From Astragalus membranaceus (lineage: Eukaryota > Streptophyta > Magnoliopsida > Fabales > Fabaceae): 64,000 nucleotides of DNA. The notes below the pieces were generated by a model. That model saw only the letters and a program-made list of their open reading frames with translations, ran no database searches and had not been told where the DNA came from. The stretch is taken from assembly GCA_039519185.1 (NCBI GenBank), contig CM076846.1, positions 129,336,182 to 129,400,181 on the forward strand, given 5' to 3'. Positions 48,016 to 60,614 of this stretch are shown piece after piece (position 1 is the first letter of the stretch; every line of letters starts with the position of its first letter). A program made the translations under genes and the position numbers.

Positions 48016-50715
48016 TGTAACGCCCCAAAATAATCAAGTATTTATTTAATTAATTTATCTAGGTGTTATGTTGGTCGGTTATAATAAAAGGAATGAATGG
48101 TGTTTTAATTTAAATAAGGGGTGGTGTGTAGTAAATGAGGGAGTGGTAATTTAATTAAAAGAGGAGAAGTGTTAGTAATTAACTAAGTGGCAAAAAGAGC
48201 CCAAGACACTAGGACCCATAATATTTATGCTCTAGGGTTAGTGTCTTAGACACTTGGAGAGAAAGAAAAGAAAAGAAGCGTGAGAAGTGAGAAGAGAGGA
48301 AGGGGCAGCGGCTAGGAGAGGAAAAGAAAGAAGAGGAAAGCGTGAGTTCCAACCAAGAACAAGAGAGAGAAGGAAAAAGCTAGGGCTCCAAGGTTCTAAG
48401 GCTAAAGGATTTCATCTTCTTCCATTAACAAAAGGTTAGGGGCTCTCTTTTCATCCTTAATAACTTATAGGATTAGAATCACATGAGTTAGGTGTTAGGG
48501 GGTTTGATTGATTGAATTGAATTGTTGTTTTTGGATGTTTTTGTTATGATGAATGTAAATTGTTAAATCCATATTGTTGATGATGAACTTATGTTATTTT
48601 TGGTAGAATCCATAATTGATTAGTATTGAGATGTACATGATATTAGTCATGCAAGTTAGGTGTATGTTGTAATGACTAAATAAAATCGAGAATCGAAACG
48701 ATTTGGGTAGAGGTTCAGTATTTCGATAACTGGGAACGTTGTGTTGACTGAAAAATTATGTGGTTTGCTGTTCTGGAAAATAGACTTAATGCTTGTTAAT
48801 TTGGCGTTGATTTGGTTGCATTTGGAGTTGTAAAACTTAAGTTATAGGTGAAACAAGTTAGGTTAAAATTCTGGAAACGATTTGGGTAGAGGTTCAGTAT
48901 TTCGGTAACTGGGAACGTTTTGTTGACTGAAGAATTATGTGGTTTGCTTTTCTGGAAAATAGACTTAATGCTTGTTAATTTGGCACTGGTTTGGTTGCGT
49001 TTAGAGTTGTGTAGCTTGAGATATGAATTTCACAATTTAGGGTAAGATTCTGGAAACAATCTGGACATAGGGTCAGTGTTTTGGTCACTGCGTTTTCAAA
49101 AGAACTCATTTTCGAACGAATCTAATTTCTTTGAAAACTAGACAGAATTCTCCCCAGTTTATGCACAAGTTTTATGCAATTTGATTGAGTTTTGGTCATT
49201 TTAGAACTGCTTGAATTTGGAGGACAGAAACTGCCCTCTTTTGAAACTAGTATGTGTGTTTTTGAAAACTATACCTGTTAGACTCTCTTTTTCAAAAAAC
49301 TGAACTTAGGAATAAGGAGTAGATCCATAGGGCTTTCCAACAAGTATTTATTTGTCGAAATCCGGTGTGGGTTACTATTTTAATCAATTCGCCAAAGTAA
49401 TGCTGTTGCTGTTTTCTTCACATAATGCTGTTGCTGTTTTCTTCAAAATAATGCTGTTGCTGTTTTTCTTCAAATGATGCTGTTGCTGTTTTATTTAAAA
49501 GTTGCTGACACTGTTTTTAATTAAATGTGGCTGTTTTATTTAAATGTCGTTGCTGCTGTTTTCAAACTGCTGTCCCTGTTTTATGCTGCTGTTTATATCG
49601 CAGCTGCTACTCTATGTGATGTTTTGGTCCCTATGGGTGTTGTTTAGTCCTTTGGTGACAATGTAGTCGCGTAATTAATTGTGCTTGGTGTGATTGGTGT
49701 GCTATCCTTAGAGCTGAAATTTTGGAGATGTATAATGGTAATGTATATAAAATGGCGAGATAAAATATTGGTGAGTTTATTGGTGAGTGCCCTCAAGGCA
49801 ATGGTCTATGACCTTTCTTTTGGTGTTGGTGAGTTAATAAAACTATTGGTGAGTTAATCAAATTATTGGTGCGCATGCTATTGCATTGTTGTGGTGATTT
49901 TGGTGTGTATGGTGCATTGTTAATGGCGTCGCATAATCATGTGCATTTATTGGTGAGCAGAAGGCTTCGGCCTTATTTTGGTGTATGCCCTCAAGGCTAA
50001 TTTTGGTGATGGATCCACATGCATGTGCCCGTGGAGTTTTGGGTTTCATCTCATACATTGGACATGCATTCGGTACTTTTCCTGGTGATTATAAATTGAT
50101 GGTGTATGTGGAGATAATTGTAATTGGTGTATTTAGTTATATTTGGTGTTGTTCTCGGTGATTGAAAATATTCGGTGCTGTTTCTTGGTGAATGAAAATT
50201 AATGGGGTATGTTGTTATTGTGGGGAATTGGTGTGCTTAGTTGCCTTCTCTAAATGATGCTTATCTTGTTTGTTATTACTTATGAAATGAGACTCACCCT
50301 ACTGCTTTTGTGTTGCTTCTTATGTCGGCAACGTGCAGGTGATAGCGAGTGAAGGTGATCTAGTACCTTCCCCTAGTCAGTTGAGTCTGCTCTGATACGT
50401 AGCACCGGGGGGGGGGGGCGTTTAGTTTACGTATTATTTTATTTGATGTTTTGAACTTTATTGGTGATGTAATTTGGCATTTCAAGATTTGGTGATTTTT
50501 CCGCTGCGATGACTATTATGTTTTACTTTGGTGTAGGCTAACAGATTATTTGCGGTGCTATGTATCGTACCTTATGACTTTATGAATTAAATTTTGGAGA
50601 CTATTATGCGTTGTTGTTTTGAAATGTGGCACCCTCTTGTGGATGCATTAAAACGTTTTTGGAAACTCTGATCTTAAATGAATTAAATAGTAGCTTAGTA
50701 GAAGGGGGTGTTACA
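48016..50715 (+). repeat. 3' LTR of gag-only chromovirus
   Basis: 2700 bp. Near identical to the 5' LTR except for the last about 70 bp, which differ at many positions. Confidence 0.93.
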
Positions 50716-51200
50716 AACTCCAACTAGGGGCGGGAAAAATTATTATGTGACGTTTATAGATGACTTTTCACGATACACTAAGGTATTTTTATTAAGACAA
50801 AAAGATGAAGCATTTGAAGCTTTTCTTTCATATAAAGCTGAAGTCGAAAATCAATTAGATAGAAAGATTAAAAGAGTTAGATCCGATCATGGAGGAGAAT
50901 ACATATCTTTTAATGATTTTTGTGAAAAGGAAGGTATAATACATGAAACAACTCCCCCTATTCTCCTGAATCTAATGGCATAGCCGAAAGGAAAAAATAG
51001 GACATTGAAAGAGATGATGAATGCTATGTTAATTAGTTCTAGTGCGCCAAACAACTTGTGGGGTGAGGCTATCTTAACTGCATGTTTTATACAAAATAGA
51101 ATTCTTCATAGGAAAACCGGAAAGACCCCCTATGAACTGTGGAAAGGTTAGCAACCTAACTTGAAATATTTAAAAGTGTGGGGGGTGCTTAGCTAAAGTT
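50716..51200 (+). pseudogene. copia element 2 integrase core (frameshifted)
   Basis: Continues the integrase: GKNYYVTFIDDFSRYTKVFL and VRSDHGGEY (catalytic Asp), then NGIAERK-type sequence. Lesions: a base lost near 50958, an extra A near 50996, an in-frame TAG near 51150, and an extra G near 51185. The domain cannot be made as one chain. Confidence 0.88.
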
Positions 51201-53079
51201 ATGTTGCCTGATCCTAAGAAAAGAAAAATTGGTTGCAAAACCTCTGATTGTGTTCTTATTGGATATGCAGAACATAGCGCTGCCTATAGGTTTCTAGTTG
51301 TGAAAAGTGATGTTTTAGATATAAACACTATCGTGGAAACTAAAAATGCTGAGTTCTTTGAAAACTTTTTTCCTTTGAAGCATGATAGTATATCTAGACA
51401 ACCTTCATCAACTACTAATGATGAAACTCATGAGGAACCGTATGAAGAATTAAGGAGAAGTAAAAGACCAAGAAAAGAAACATCCTTCGGAAATGACTTT
51501 TATACTTATCTTGTCGAAAAGGATCCAGAAACCTTTTCTGAAGCAACTTCTTCTTCTGAGTCGAAACTTTGGAAAGAAGCCATTAAAACTAAAATAGATT
51601 CAATTTCCAAATGTAACACTTGGACCTTAGTTGATTTACCTCCTGGAGCAAAATCAATAGGAAGCAAGTGGATTTTCAAAAGAAAATATAACCCCGATGG
51701 GTCTATTGATAAATACAAAACTAGACTAGTAGCAAAAGGTTTTTTGCAAAAACAAAACATTGATTACTTTGATACTTTTGCTCCAGTAACAAGAATTTCT
51801 TCTATTAGAGTTTTAATAGCTTTGACTTCTATCCATAAACTTGTCATTCACCAAATGGATGTTAAAACCGCCTTTTTAAACGGTGACTTAGAAGAAGAAA
51901 TTTACATGACCCAACCCGAAGGATGTATAGTTTCAGGTCAAGAGAACAAAGTATGCAAACTCCTTAAGTCCTTATATGGTTTAAAACAAGCACCAAAACA
52001 ATGGCATGAAAAGTTTGACAAAACTTTAATTAAAGATGGTTTCTCCACAACTGATGTTGATAAATGTGTTTATACTAAAACTTTGTGTGGAGAACATGTG
52101 ATCATATGTTTATATAGATGACATGCTTATTTTTTGTACTTGTCTTGATATTGTTACTAGAACAAAATCATTTCTTTCATCTAATTTTGATATGAAATAT
52201 ATGGGTGAGGCAAATGTAATATTAGGAGGGAGAATCATCAGGGAAGGTGATAGTATCATACTATCACAAGATCATTATGTGGAAAAACTTCTTAGGAAGT
52301 TTGGTCACCATAACTCTAATAACTCTAACCCTTTGAGTACCCCCTATGAAGCTAACTCACACTTAAAGAAAAATAGAGGTGATCCTGTTGACCAATCTCA
52401 GTATGCCCAAGTAATTGGGAGCCTACTACATTTAATGAACTTCTCTCGACCAGACATTGCATACCCAGTTGGTCGTCTGAGTAGGTATACTCATAATCCT
52501 GGTCAGGATCATTGGAAGGCGTTTGCTCACCTTATGAGATATTTGAGAGGCACCACAAATTATGGTATTACTTATAGTGGATTTCCCGCAGTATTAGAAG
52601 GATACTGCGATGCTAACTGGATATCTGATTCAGATGAGACAAAATCCACTAGTGGTTACGTTTTCACACTTGGTGGTGGTGCGGTAACTTGGAGGTCAGC
52701 CAAACAATCCATCATTGCTAGATCAACTATGGAGTCGGAATTTGTAGCTCTGGAATTGGCTGGTACTGAAGCTGAATGGTTGAAGAACCTTTTAGCTAAT
52801 ATTCCTTTGGAAATAAAACCGACACCATCAGTGTCAATACATTGTGATAGCCAATCGGCAATAGCCGTTGCAAAGAATAAGACCTATAATGGCAAAAACA
52901 GACATGTGCAATTAAGACACAATATTGTCAAACAATTGCAAAAATATGGAACAATATCGATCGATTATGTGAAGTCAGAAGTGAATTTGGCCGATCCTCT
53001 GACAAAGCCCTTAGGGAAGAAAATGATATGTGAAACATCGAGGGGAATGGGACTAAAGCCAATTTATATTAAGAAGTGA
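51201..53079 (+). pseudogene. copia element 2 RT and RNase H (frameshift at YxDD)
   Basis: RT: GSKWIFKRK, KTRLVAKGFLQ, QMDVKTAFLNGDL, LYGLKQAPKQWHEKF. At 52113-52122 two bases are missing at the catalytic YVDD box, so the frame ends in TGA. The second half continues in another frame from 52123 ([21 protein letters not shown]) into RNase H ([30 protein letters not shown]), ending GLKPIYIKK. RNase H itself is intact. Confidence 0.92.
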
Positions 53080-53655
53080 TGGTAACCCAACCTTTGTGAT
53101 TGGAGATCCCATGAATAAGGTTCAATGTGGTAAAAACAAGTCACTTCTTGATAGTGCTAGCACTGAAAATTAATTCAAGTAATTAATTTTATTATTGTCC
53201 CTTCCTATGGTGTTATTGTGATAGTGCTAGACTGCAGGGTTAAAAGGTTAAGCTTAAAGCTTTTAATGATTTTCATAGCCCTTATGGGTGGTGTATGAAT
53301 TGCAGCATACACTTGATGAAATCACCTATATGAGTGTCAAGTGGGGCCGCTTGCATGAGATCCTGGCGAGATCTCTAGAGCACTCATGAATACCGAGCAC
53401 GCGCAATGCCTAGCAGCGCAACACCGCGGAAACAGCAAGAATTGTGGGGGTGTAATGTGATGGTAAAACCTCTAACATATAACATGTGTCTTGGGTTCCT
53501 TAGCTTGCTAAACCAATTCACCGTATGTCATGTTTTATCTGTCTAGGACTGGTTCCATAGCTTGCTATACAGCTCCGATGCATTACATCTACGATGTTAA
53601 CCCAGGAAACTTCTTTCTTTATTCACTTCTAAAATTTTTGAAATATGCGGGGGAT
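53080..53655 (+). other. 3' untranslated region of copia element 2
   Basis: Noncoding, ends in the polypurine tract. Matches, in reverse, 23482-24044 in copia element 3, showing the two share a 3' end. Confidence 0.8.
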
Positions 53656-54478
53656 TGTTGTAAATTTTGCGATATTTCAAAATTTCTAAGTGATTTTTGT
53701 GAAACAATAACATTTCGACAAGGACAAATATTTTCGACACAGAATATCCTTCTCAGCTTTGATCGAAATGAGTTGCAGATGTCCTTCCCACTTTTGGTCG
53801 AACTGACTGGAGAAATGATTTGGTCGAAAACTGAAACTTAATTCCCTCTATTTTGTAACTGTCAGTTTCTTCCAACGGCTCCTTTTCTTTTAAACCCATT
53901 TATTCCGTAACCGCAGAGTTAAACCTTTTGATTACAATTGATTTTTGAAACGGTTATTTGGCTGGCTATTGATTGTTGGAGCCTATGTCTCTAACAGCTA
54001 TTTTCTTAAAGCCTATATAAACAGTTTCGAGTTGCACTTGAAAAACATCATCAGAAAATTCATTTTCCACCTTTCTTTAAAAAGAGCTCTGGGTTGCTCT
54101 CCTGTTACGATCCAGTTTTTCTTGCTAGTTCTGATACCTCTTTCGCTACTGCGGTTGAGAAGACCCGGTTGTACCTCGGGGAATTTGCGCTGTAGAGGCG
54201 GATAAATTCTTCAGGGCAATCGCAAGACGCCTCCGGTTGTTTAACTAACGTTTATTGTGTTCGCGGGTTTGTTCGCAACATTTCGACAACATCTTTCGAC
54301 TGCAATTCTACTGCATATTTCGACTGCACAATTCTACTGCATATTTCGACTGCACAATTCTACTGCATATTTCCACTGCACAATTCTACTGCATATTTCT
54401 ACTGCATAATTCAACTGCATCATTCGACTGCATCTGTCTCAGTTGGTTCGACGGCAAATTTCAGCAATTTTCTCAACA
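53656..54478 (+). repeat. 3' LTR of copia element 2
   Basis: 823 bp, one minisatellite unit longer than the 5' LTR. Confidence 0.9.
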
Positions 54479-54986
54479 ACCTCTCAGGATGTTCATGTTG
54501 CATCACATCAAGCACCTTCTTCGTTAAGTCCTCAAAGAAAGACTTTTGCCCAAGCGGTTACCAATGCTTGTAATATTCCAACGAGCCAGCTACCAAAACC
54601 CTGCTTAAAGGGAGATGAAATGTCAATCATGATTCCAGAAGAGAAAAATCTAGCAGGTCTAGAGAGTTGGAAAAAATCATCTTCATGGGAGAATTATTCT
54701 CTCAAAGGGAGACATACCTCTTAAAGTTCAAGAAATCAAAGAAAAACTTACACATCTTTGGAGCTCTATTGGTAAGTGGGGGATCACCTCTCTTGGAAGA
54801 GGATTCTAAGAATTCTCATTTGCATCTTTAAAGGCCATGAAAGGGGTTCGGGCAATTAATTCTTGAAATTTAAAGTCATGAATCGTGAAACCCTTTACTT
54901 GGACAAGGGATTTCAAACCAGAAATCCAAAAGCAAACAAATGTTCAATGTTGGGCCCGTCTCACACGGTTATCTCAAAAATATTGG
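54479..54986 (+). pseudogene. LINE ORF1 N-terminal part
   Basis: Reads VASHQAPSSLSPQRKTFAQA, TNACNIPTSQLPKPCLKGD, and later TWTRDFKPEIQKQTNVQCWA then RLTRLSQKYWH, in more than one frame. These are typical of plant LINE ORF1 (DUF4283-type RNA-binding domain). Cut at 54986 by a CACTA element and resumed at 57679. Confidence 0.8.
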
Positions 54987-57678
54987 CACTACAAGAATTT
55001 CTGCGATTCCCGGCGGCCAAAATCCGCCGGTAATGACAAAAATCTGCCGGAAATTGGGCATTACCGGCGGATTTTTTCCGCCGAAAAGGCGCCGGAAATT
55101 CACCCGCAGGTAACGGTTACCGGCGGATAATCCACCGGTAGGTACCGGCGGATAATCCACCGGTAGGTACCGGCGGATTTGTGGCGGTTACCGGCGGATA
55201 TTCCGCCGGTAATTTCCGGCGGATTTTCCGAGCCGAACATTGCGTGGATCATTGGCAAAATCTGGATGAACACGATCAAAATGCTTCCAAGCTTCACCAT
55301 CAGATGGATGGCGTAATTCACCAGAATTATTTCTATTTTCATAGTGCCACGTCATTTTACCCGCAGTTTCCATTGAAGTGAACATCCTCGATCTTCAGTC
55401 TTGGTAAAATCGACAAATAGAACATTGTTTTCCTTGGAACTGGTTTGCCTTTGCTTGTCCCTTTCCTGCTGACACGATACCGTGGCTCTTGACAAAACTT
55501 GCATTGCAGCAACTCTCTATCATTTATGCCAAACTCATTGTTATAATAGATCATGCAACCAGACACACAACAATCAATTCTTATAGATTTTAAACCAAGC
55601 TTCGATACCAATCTTTTAGCATCATAATAACTTTGCGGCAAAAGTTCTCTAACAGGGGGTTGCATCCAACATCATTTTTGTCATGTATTCCATGCACAAT
55701 TCCGCAACGTTAAATTGAGACTTAAGACCAAACAACCGAACACACATTGATAACTTAGAGTCTGTAGATCCTTCAAATAATGGTTTATTTGTCTCACTCA
55801 AAAAACTATAAAACCTCTGAGCTTCCTCGTTTGGAACTTCTTCAGCATCATATTGTGGTTCTTCGAAATCCAAATTTACACCGACAGCATCAGATATCAT
55901 CCCCTGATATACATCAAACGGCGGTTGATATCCAGTAGTCGTTGGATTACTACTTGAAGTGGAAGCTACAACTGGACTTGACGCGAGACGGCCTTGATCT
56001 ACAGCTTGGACAGGAACATTATCAACCGCAGGAACTCCAGCTGCTACCTCGCCATGACGGGTCCATATCCAATAATCTGGCTTAAACCCATTATTGTACA
56101 AATGAAGTCGAATATCAGCTTCCTTTTTTATAGATCGAAACACACATATGGAGCAAGGACATCTAATTCCACCTTGTCGCTCAAATTTTTTTTGACGCTT
56201 AGCAAAAAGAACAAATTCTTCGACTCCTTGTACAAAACGTCGTTTCAACCTAGTTCTTCCAGGATATATTCTATCATACATCCAACTACGATCCATTTTT
56301 TGGGTACGTTCCTTAAATATAACATACACAACACAACATATATCACGTGTATTAGAATAATACACATTAGTATGGATATTTTAGATTTGACCAAATATAT
56401 ATAAATGATAATATATTTTTAGTAAAATTTTATTTTACTAAAAAATTTATTTTTTTACAAAAATGCAAATAACAAACAATTATTATAATTTATTTTATTT
56501 TATTTTCGAATAATTTCTATAACACCAATAATTTCCATGAATAAAATTGATCTTATTTTCATGTAAAATTTCGGCTAATAACATCAAATAACATTAAAAT
56601 AATTTGTTTTTAATTTTACTACAAAATAACTAATAATTTTTCGATTTTTAACTAATAAATAAAATAATTCGTATTTTAAAAATCTCAAAATTTTGAGATA
56701 ATTATTATTATACAAATAGTGTAAACATAATTTAATTATTACAGAGTAAATAAAATTTATTTTATTTTTGTAAAAAACTTATAATTTATAATAACACCAA
56801 CAAATACATTTAATAACGAATAAATTTGTTAACTAACCGGTAATGCAGTGACTAAACTCCAAACTAACAACTCCAAAGTGGCAACTCCAATCAACTGCAA
56901 AACAAATAATTACAAAAACAATATTAGACAAGACATATTTAAAAATTAAATATTAACTAAAACAATCAAAATTTAGTTAAAAAACATACCTTAAACAAAA
57001 CTTAAGAACAAAACAGACTTCGAAAAGAGTGGATCGGGAGATATTGAGAAGAAAATAGTGAGAGATTTAGAAGAAAAAAGTGAGATTTAGGAGAAAAGAG
57101 TGAAGATTTCGGAGTAGAGAGTGAAGAGTGAGTGAAGGAGGGGTTCGAATATATAGGGGAATGGGCGCCAACAGCTATTTTTCACAATCCGCCGGAAATG
57201 GCCAATACCGGCGGATTTTCTGCTTACCGGCGGATTTTCCAACGGGCCTTTCCGTTACCGGCGGATAAATTTAAATTACCGGCGGATTTGATGTTTACCG
57301 GTGGATATTTAAATTTTAAAATTTGAATTTTATCCGCCGGTAATAGAGCGTACCGGCGGATTATTTGGACGGCTATTACCGGCGGATTTGACTTAATTAC
57401 CGGCGGATTTATTTTAATTTTTTTTAATATCGTCGAATATATCCGCCGGTAAATGCAATTACCGGCGGATTTTTTTTTTAAAATTTTCGCGTAAATTTTG
57501 TCTGCCGGTAACTGTGCCAAATCCGCCGGTAGTTTAACAGTCGAAATAAAATCCGCCGGTAACCGTGTAAAATCCGCCGGTAATATACTTGGGGATCCAG
57601 TCCGCCGGTAACGTGCCAAAATCCGCCGGTAATTTACCGGCGGACTACCCGCCGGAAATAGCCAAAATTCTGGTAGTG
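54987..57678 (-). mobile_element. CACTA element, CCGGCGG family, internally deleted
   Basis: Left end CACTACAAGAA at 54987; right end TTCTGGTAGTG at 57678 (one mismatch). Perfect 3-bp TSD TGG (54984-54986, 57679-57681). Arrays of CCGGCGGAT and complements fill 55005-55235 and 57186-57660. The minus strand holds the transposase start; the rest is deleted straight into the left array. Inserted in LINE ORF1. 2692 bp. Confidence 0.93.
55235..56296 (-). pseudogene. CACTA transposase, N-terminal remnant (TNP2)
   Basis: Starts MDRSWMYDRIYPGRTRLKRR, the transposase-associated domain, with its zinc-binding-like CPCSICVF stretch, then the TNP2 start (FNVAELCMEYMTKMM, LPQSYYDAKRLVSKLGL, CQEPRYRVS). Frameshifts occur at a C run near 55655 and again near 55385. 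It ends at HPDFANDPRNVRLG, where full-length relatives carry on into the catalytic core. Not functional. Confidence 0.88.
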
Positions 57679-58970
57679 TGGAGACCGAAAATTTTACTCT
57701 CTATCGCTAGCAGTGTTGGAGTCCCTATTTTTTAGATGATGCTACAAGCAAGCTTGTAGATGATCGTTCTTTTGGCCACTATGCAAGAATCTTGGTGGAC
57801 ATTGACCTTAGAGGTAAGATTACACGAATTTTGCAATTATTGTCAAAGTATTGGTCATAGTATGGATACGGGTAAATGTCAGGAGAGAGTCCAAAAGGTG
57901 AAACGTGATTCAGGTGCCATGGCGCCCAATATATATAAACGCAAGCTGTTAGGGGTTCTGCATCTGAAGCGCACAACGAAGGTGAAGCGAACCCAGTCGC
58001 TACTTCTGATGTACAGGTTCAAAACATGGGGATAGCAAATGCTAATAATCTACAACATAAGGATATCAATAATAGGGAGGGTATGTATTAATTTAAATGA
58101 ACTGATTCAGCAAATGATAGACAAAGTGCCAACAAAAATCAAATTCATGTTGACACAGTTTCAATTACTAATTCTCCTAATGGGAATGCCCATAAGACAA
58201 ACCAGCAACAACAGGTTCTATTATCTCAACACAGACCCCCTACTCAATCTTTTTACCTAGAAGGTTCAGAATTACAGGGTCTTCATAATTAAAAAAAAGT
58301 CATGTAATGGACTTAGTAAAAAATACCGCTAATGTGTCTGTTGTCATTGGCGATATCATCCAGGACGTCACTGCAGACCAAATTCTTAATAAGGAAAAAA
58401 ATCCAGCTATGGATTTAGTGTGCTCTGAGCCCAACAAAATTCAAACCCTTGATAATATAAATTCTACTCCTCCTAGTCAATCTGTTAGAAATAATAATGT
58501 TAACTTCATTCATGATTTATAGGTTCTTAAAACCCAATAGAAATTTTGGGCTAATGCGGACATGGAGGGGGGAAGGGAATCTTAAAAATATGTCAATGAC
58601 TCTTTTGAACCCATTTTGACAGAATCTCAAAAGAAAAACGGTTTTTCTAAGAATAGTTAACAAACTCGGCCAAGGACTATTTCCAAAGATACTAATTAAT
58701 TAAGTGTCTCTATTGGTATTTTAGAGGGTTGCTAATACTCATTCTAGATTGGCTTTAAGGAATTTGTGTTCATATTCAGAGATTCATTTAGTGGCCTATT
58801 TTAGGACTAGAGTGGGCTTACCACACTTTTGATTTCCTTAGTTTGTTGCATTTCTTTAGTTACAAGGGTTTTGCTTGATGACCTTGCATGTATTTCTTTT
58901 TTCCTTTTTTTGATTAATAAATTTTGAGTCTGCTGCAGACATGGAGGCAGAGGTGCCAACTTGGTTGGGA
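57679..58970 (+). pseudogene. LINE ORF1 end, ORF2 start scrap and 3' end
   Basis: Resumes after the CACTA with GHYARILVDIDLRG and a zinc knuckle-like CNYCQSIGHSMDTGKC, then a degenerate linker. Near 58730 RVANTHSRLALRNL resembles an ORF2 start, but endonuclease and RT are absent. The 3' end (GTTTTGCTTGATGACCTT, AATAAATTTTGAGTCTG) resembles plant LINE tails. Internally deleted LINE. Confidence 0.7.
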
Positions 58971-59565
58971 AGTCTGCTTTCACAATGATGCCATTGCAGT
59001 TACCCCCAAATCAAACTATTTTACTGGACTAGATTAGATTGGGTGTGCAACAAATACCCAACAATAACCCTAACCTAACTTGTACTATTTTAACACATTT
59101 GGGTATGTTTTTAGGCATAACCCAATTCATGAATATAGATAAATATAAATGGAAAATACAAGGGATGACCCGTGTGTGCCCTTACAATTCTCACAAAATA
59201 GCGTAATAAATTTTATTTTGATCTCCTAATTATACTATTTGCACTACTTGCTACTGGCAGACCTACTAATTAGTATCCTTAAATAATATATATTTTGACT
59301 GTTCAGAGTTTAAATTTTTACACCTAGACTTCCGAGTTCTCTCATCTCTAATAGTTAAATAAAGAATGAATTCTTAATTTAATCTCTTAACTTATATGAT
59401 TCCAAAAGTATATAAGAATAATAAGTAATTACCGAAGTTTGTAAAATCTATCAAATTAGTAATTGGAATTTTAAAAATTTTATCTCATTAGTCTTCATAA
59501 GTGACAATTTATAAAATTTTAGATACCAATTTTACTAAAGGATTGGCTCTTAAATAAATTGGAAA
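58971..59565. other. intergenic, AT-rich
   Basis: No gene or clear repeat seen. Confidence 0.4.
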
Positions 59566-60591
59566 CACTACAACAGATTTCTTAATAAGTAGCGCTTTTT
59601 TTTGCCCATAGGTAGCGCTTTCGGGCGCTACTGATGTTAGCGCTACCCTTGGCTGTTTCTCTTTGGTAGCGCTCAGGAAGCGCTCCTGAAAATTACGCAT
59701 GAGTAGCGCTTTTTATACAAAGCGCTCCTCATGCCTAATGCGCTGAGGAATATCAGTAGCGCTTTATTTAAGAAGCGCTCCTCATTCATTTTAAATAAGT
59801 AGCGCTTATGTAATTAAAGCGCTCCCTATTCCTAATTTTGTTTCAAATAAGTAGCGCTTATTCTCTTAAAGCGCTCCATATTCCTAAGTTTTTTTCAAAA
59901 AAGTTTTGCTTGTTTCTTCTATTGCCAGTATTACCAATTACCAATTCTCAGCTTCCCTGCAACCAGCAACCAGTTTTCCAGCATACAGATATCTATCCAA
60001 CATATGTTTCAAACCAAATTCTATAAAGAAGGGATGTCAAGTACCAAAATTCAACAAAATGCTCATGTACCAAAATATCAACAAAATTTACAACATATCC
60101 AATGAGGTACTATAAAATTTACATCAATTTCGATTTGCATGAATCAAATTGATAACATGACGACACCACTCTCCTCTGACCTCGGTGATTTCCTCATCAG
60201 ACATTGGAGCTCCAGACACATATTCAGGAAAATACTGAAAAAAGGAAATAAACTTAAAATTAGTTAAATATCAATTAAATATTTAATTACTTGTTAAAAA
60301 ACATATTATCAAATTACATACATTGTTTGGGATTGTCATTTGTTGGCGAGTGATGATATCCTTCATAAATTTCATTACATGGTACCCGCAATCATCGCCA
60401 TTTGATTGTTTGGGACCCTATGAAACAAAACATTAGTTATTAAATTTAATTAAATAACATATGCATAAGAATATTAATTATAAACTTACTCTTATTGCTT
60501 TCCATTTTGTAGAAGAGATGTTGATTTTCTGTACGAAGTCCTGACATTACGCAATCCCCAATAAGTTGCTAAAGCACTGAAGCAACATCAT

Positions 60592-60614
60592 ATATATATA
60601 TATATATATATATA
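60592..60614. repeat. (AT)n microsatellite
   Basis: About 11 AT units inside the protease intron. Confidence 0.9.

Larger units (their letters stand above)
43904..50715 (+). mobile_element. gag-only chromovirus derivative (TR-GAG type)
   Basis: LTRs 43904-46608 (2705 bp) and 48016-50715 (2700 bp), about 2% different by eye, start TGTAACGCCCC and end GTGTTACA. Perfect AACTC duplication (43899-43903, 50716-50720). PBS TGGTATCAGAGCAATGG (initiator-Met type) at 46613, polypurine tract GTGGGGGAGAGT before 48016. The 1.4-kb interior encodes gag and a protease scrap only; RT, RNase H and integrase are gone. Gag and 3' motifs look like Tekay/Del chromoviruses. Confidence 0.94.
34564..54478 (+). mobile_element. 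copia LTR retrotransposon 2, host of three nested elements
   Basis: LTRs of 797 bp (34564-35360) and 823 bp (53656-54478). The 26-bp difference is one unit of an LTR minisatellite (ATTTCGACTGCACAATTCT). The polypurine tract GCGGGGGATT precedes the 3' LTR. Flanks share only ACC, so the target duplication is decayed. Its gag-pol is split by a solo LTR (36296-37930), a Helitron (38577-43816) and a gag-only chromovirus (43904-50715). Without them it is about 6.2 kb. It lies inside a LINE. Confidence 0.92.

Noticed and set aside
55005..57660. CRISPR-like regularly spaced CCGGCGG repeats
   Set aside because: Short inverted motifs at irregular spacing within CACTA ends of a plant genome; no cas genes, no conserved spacer length.
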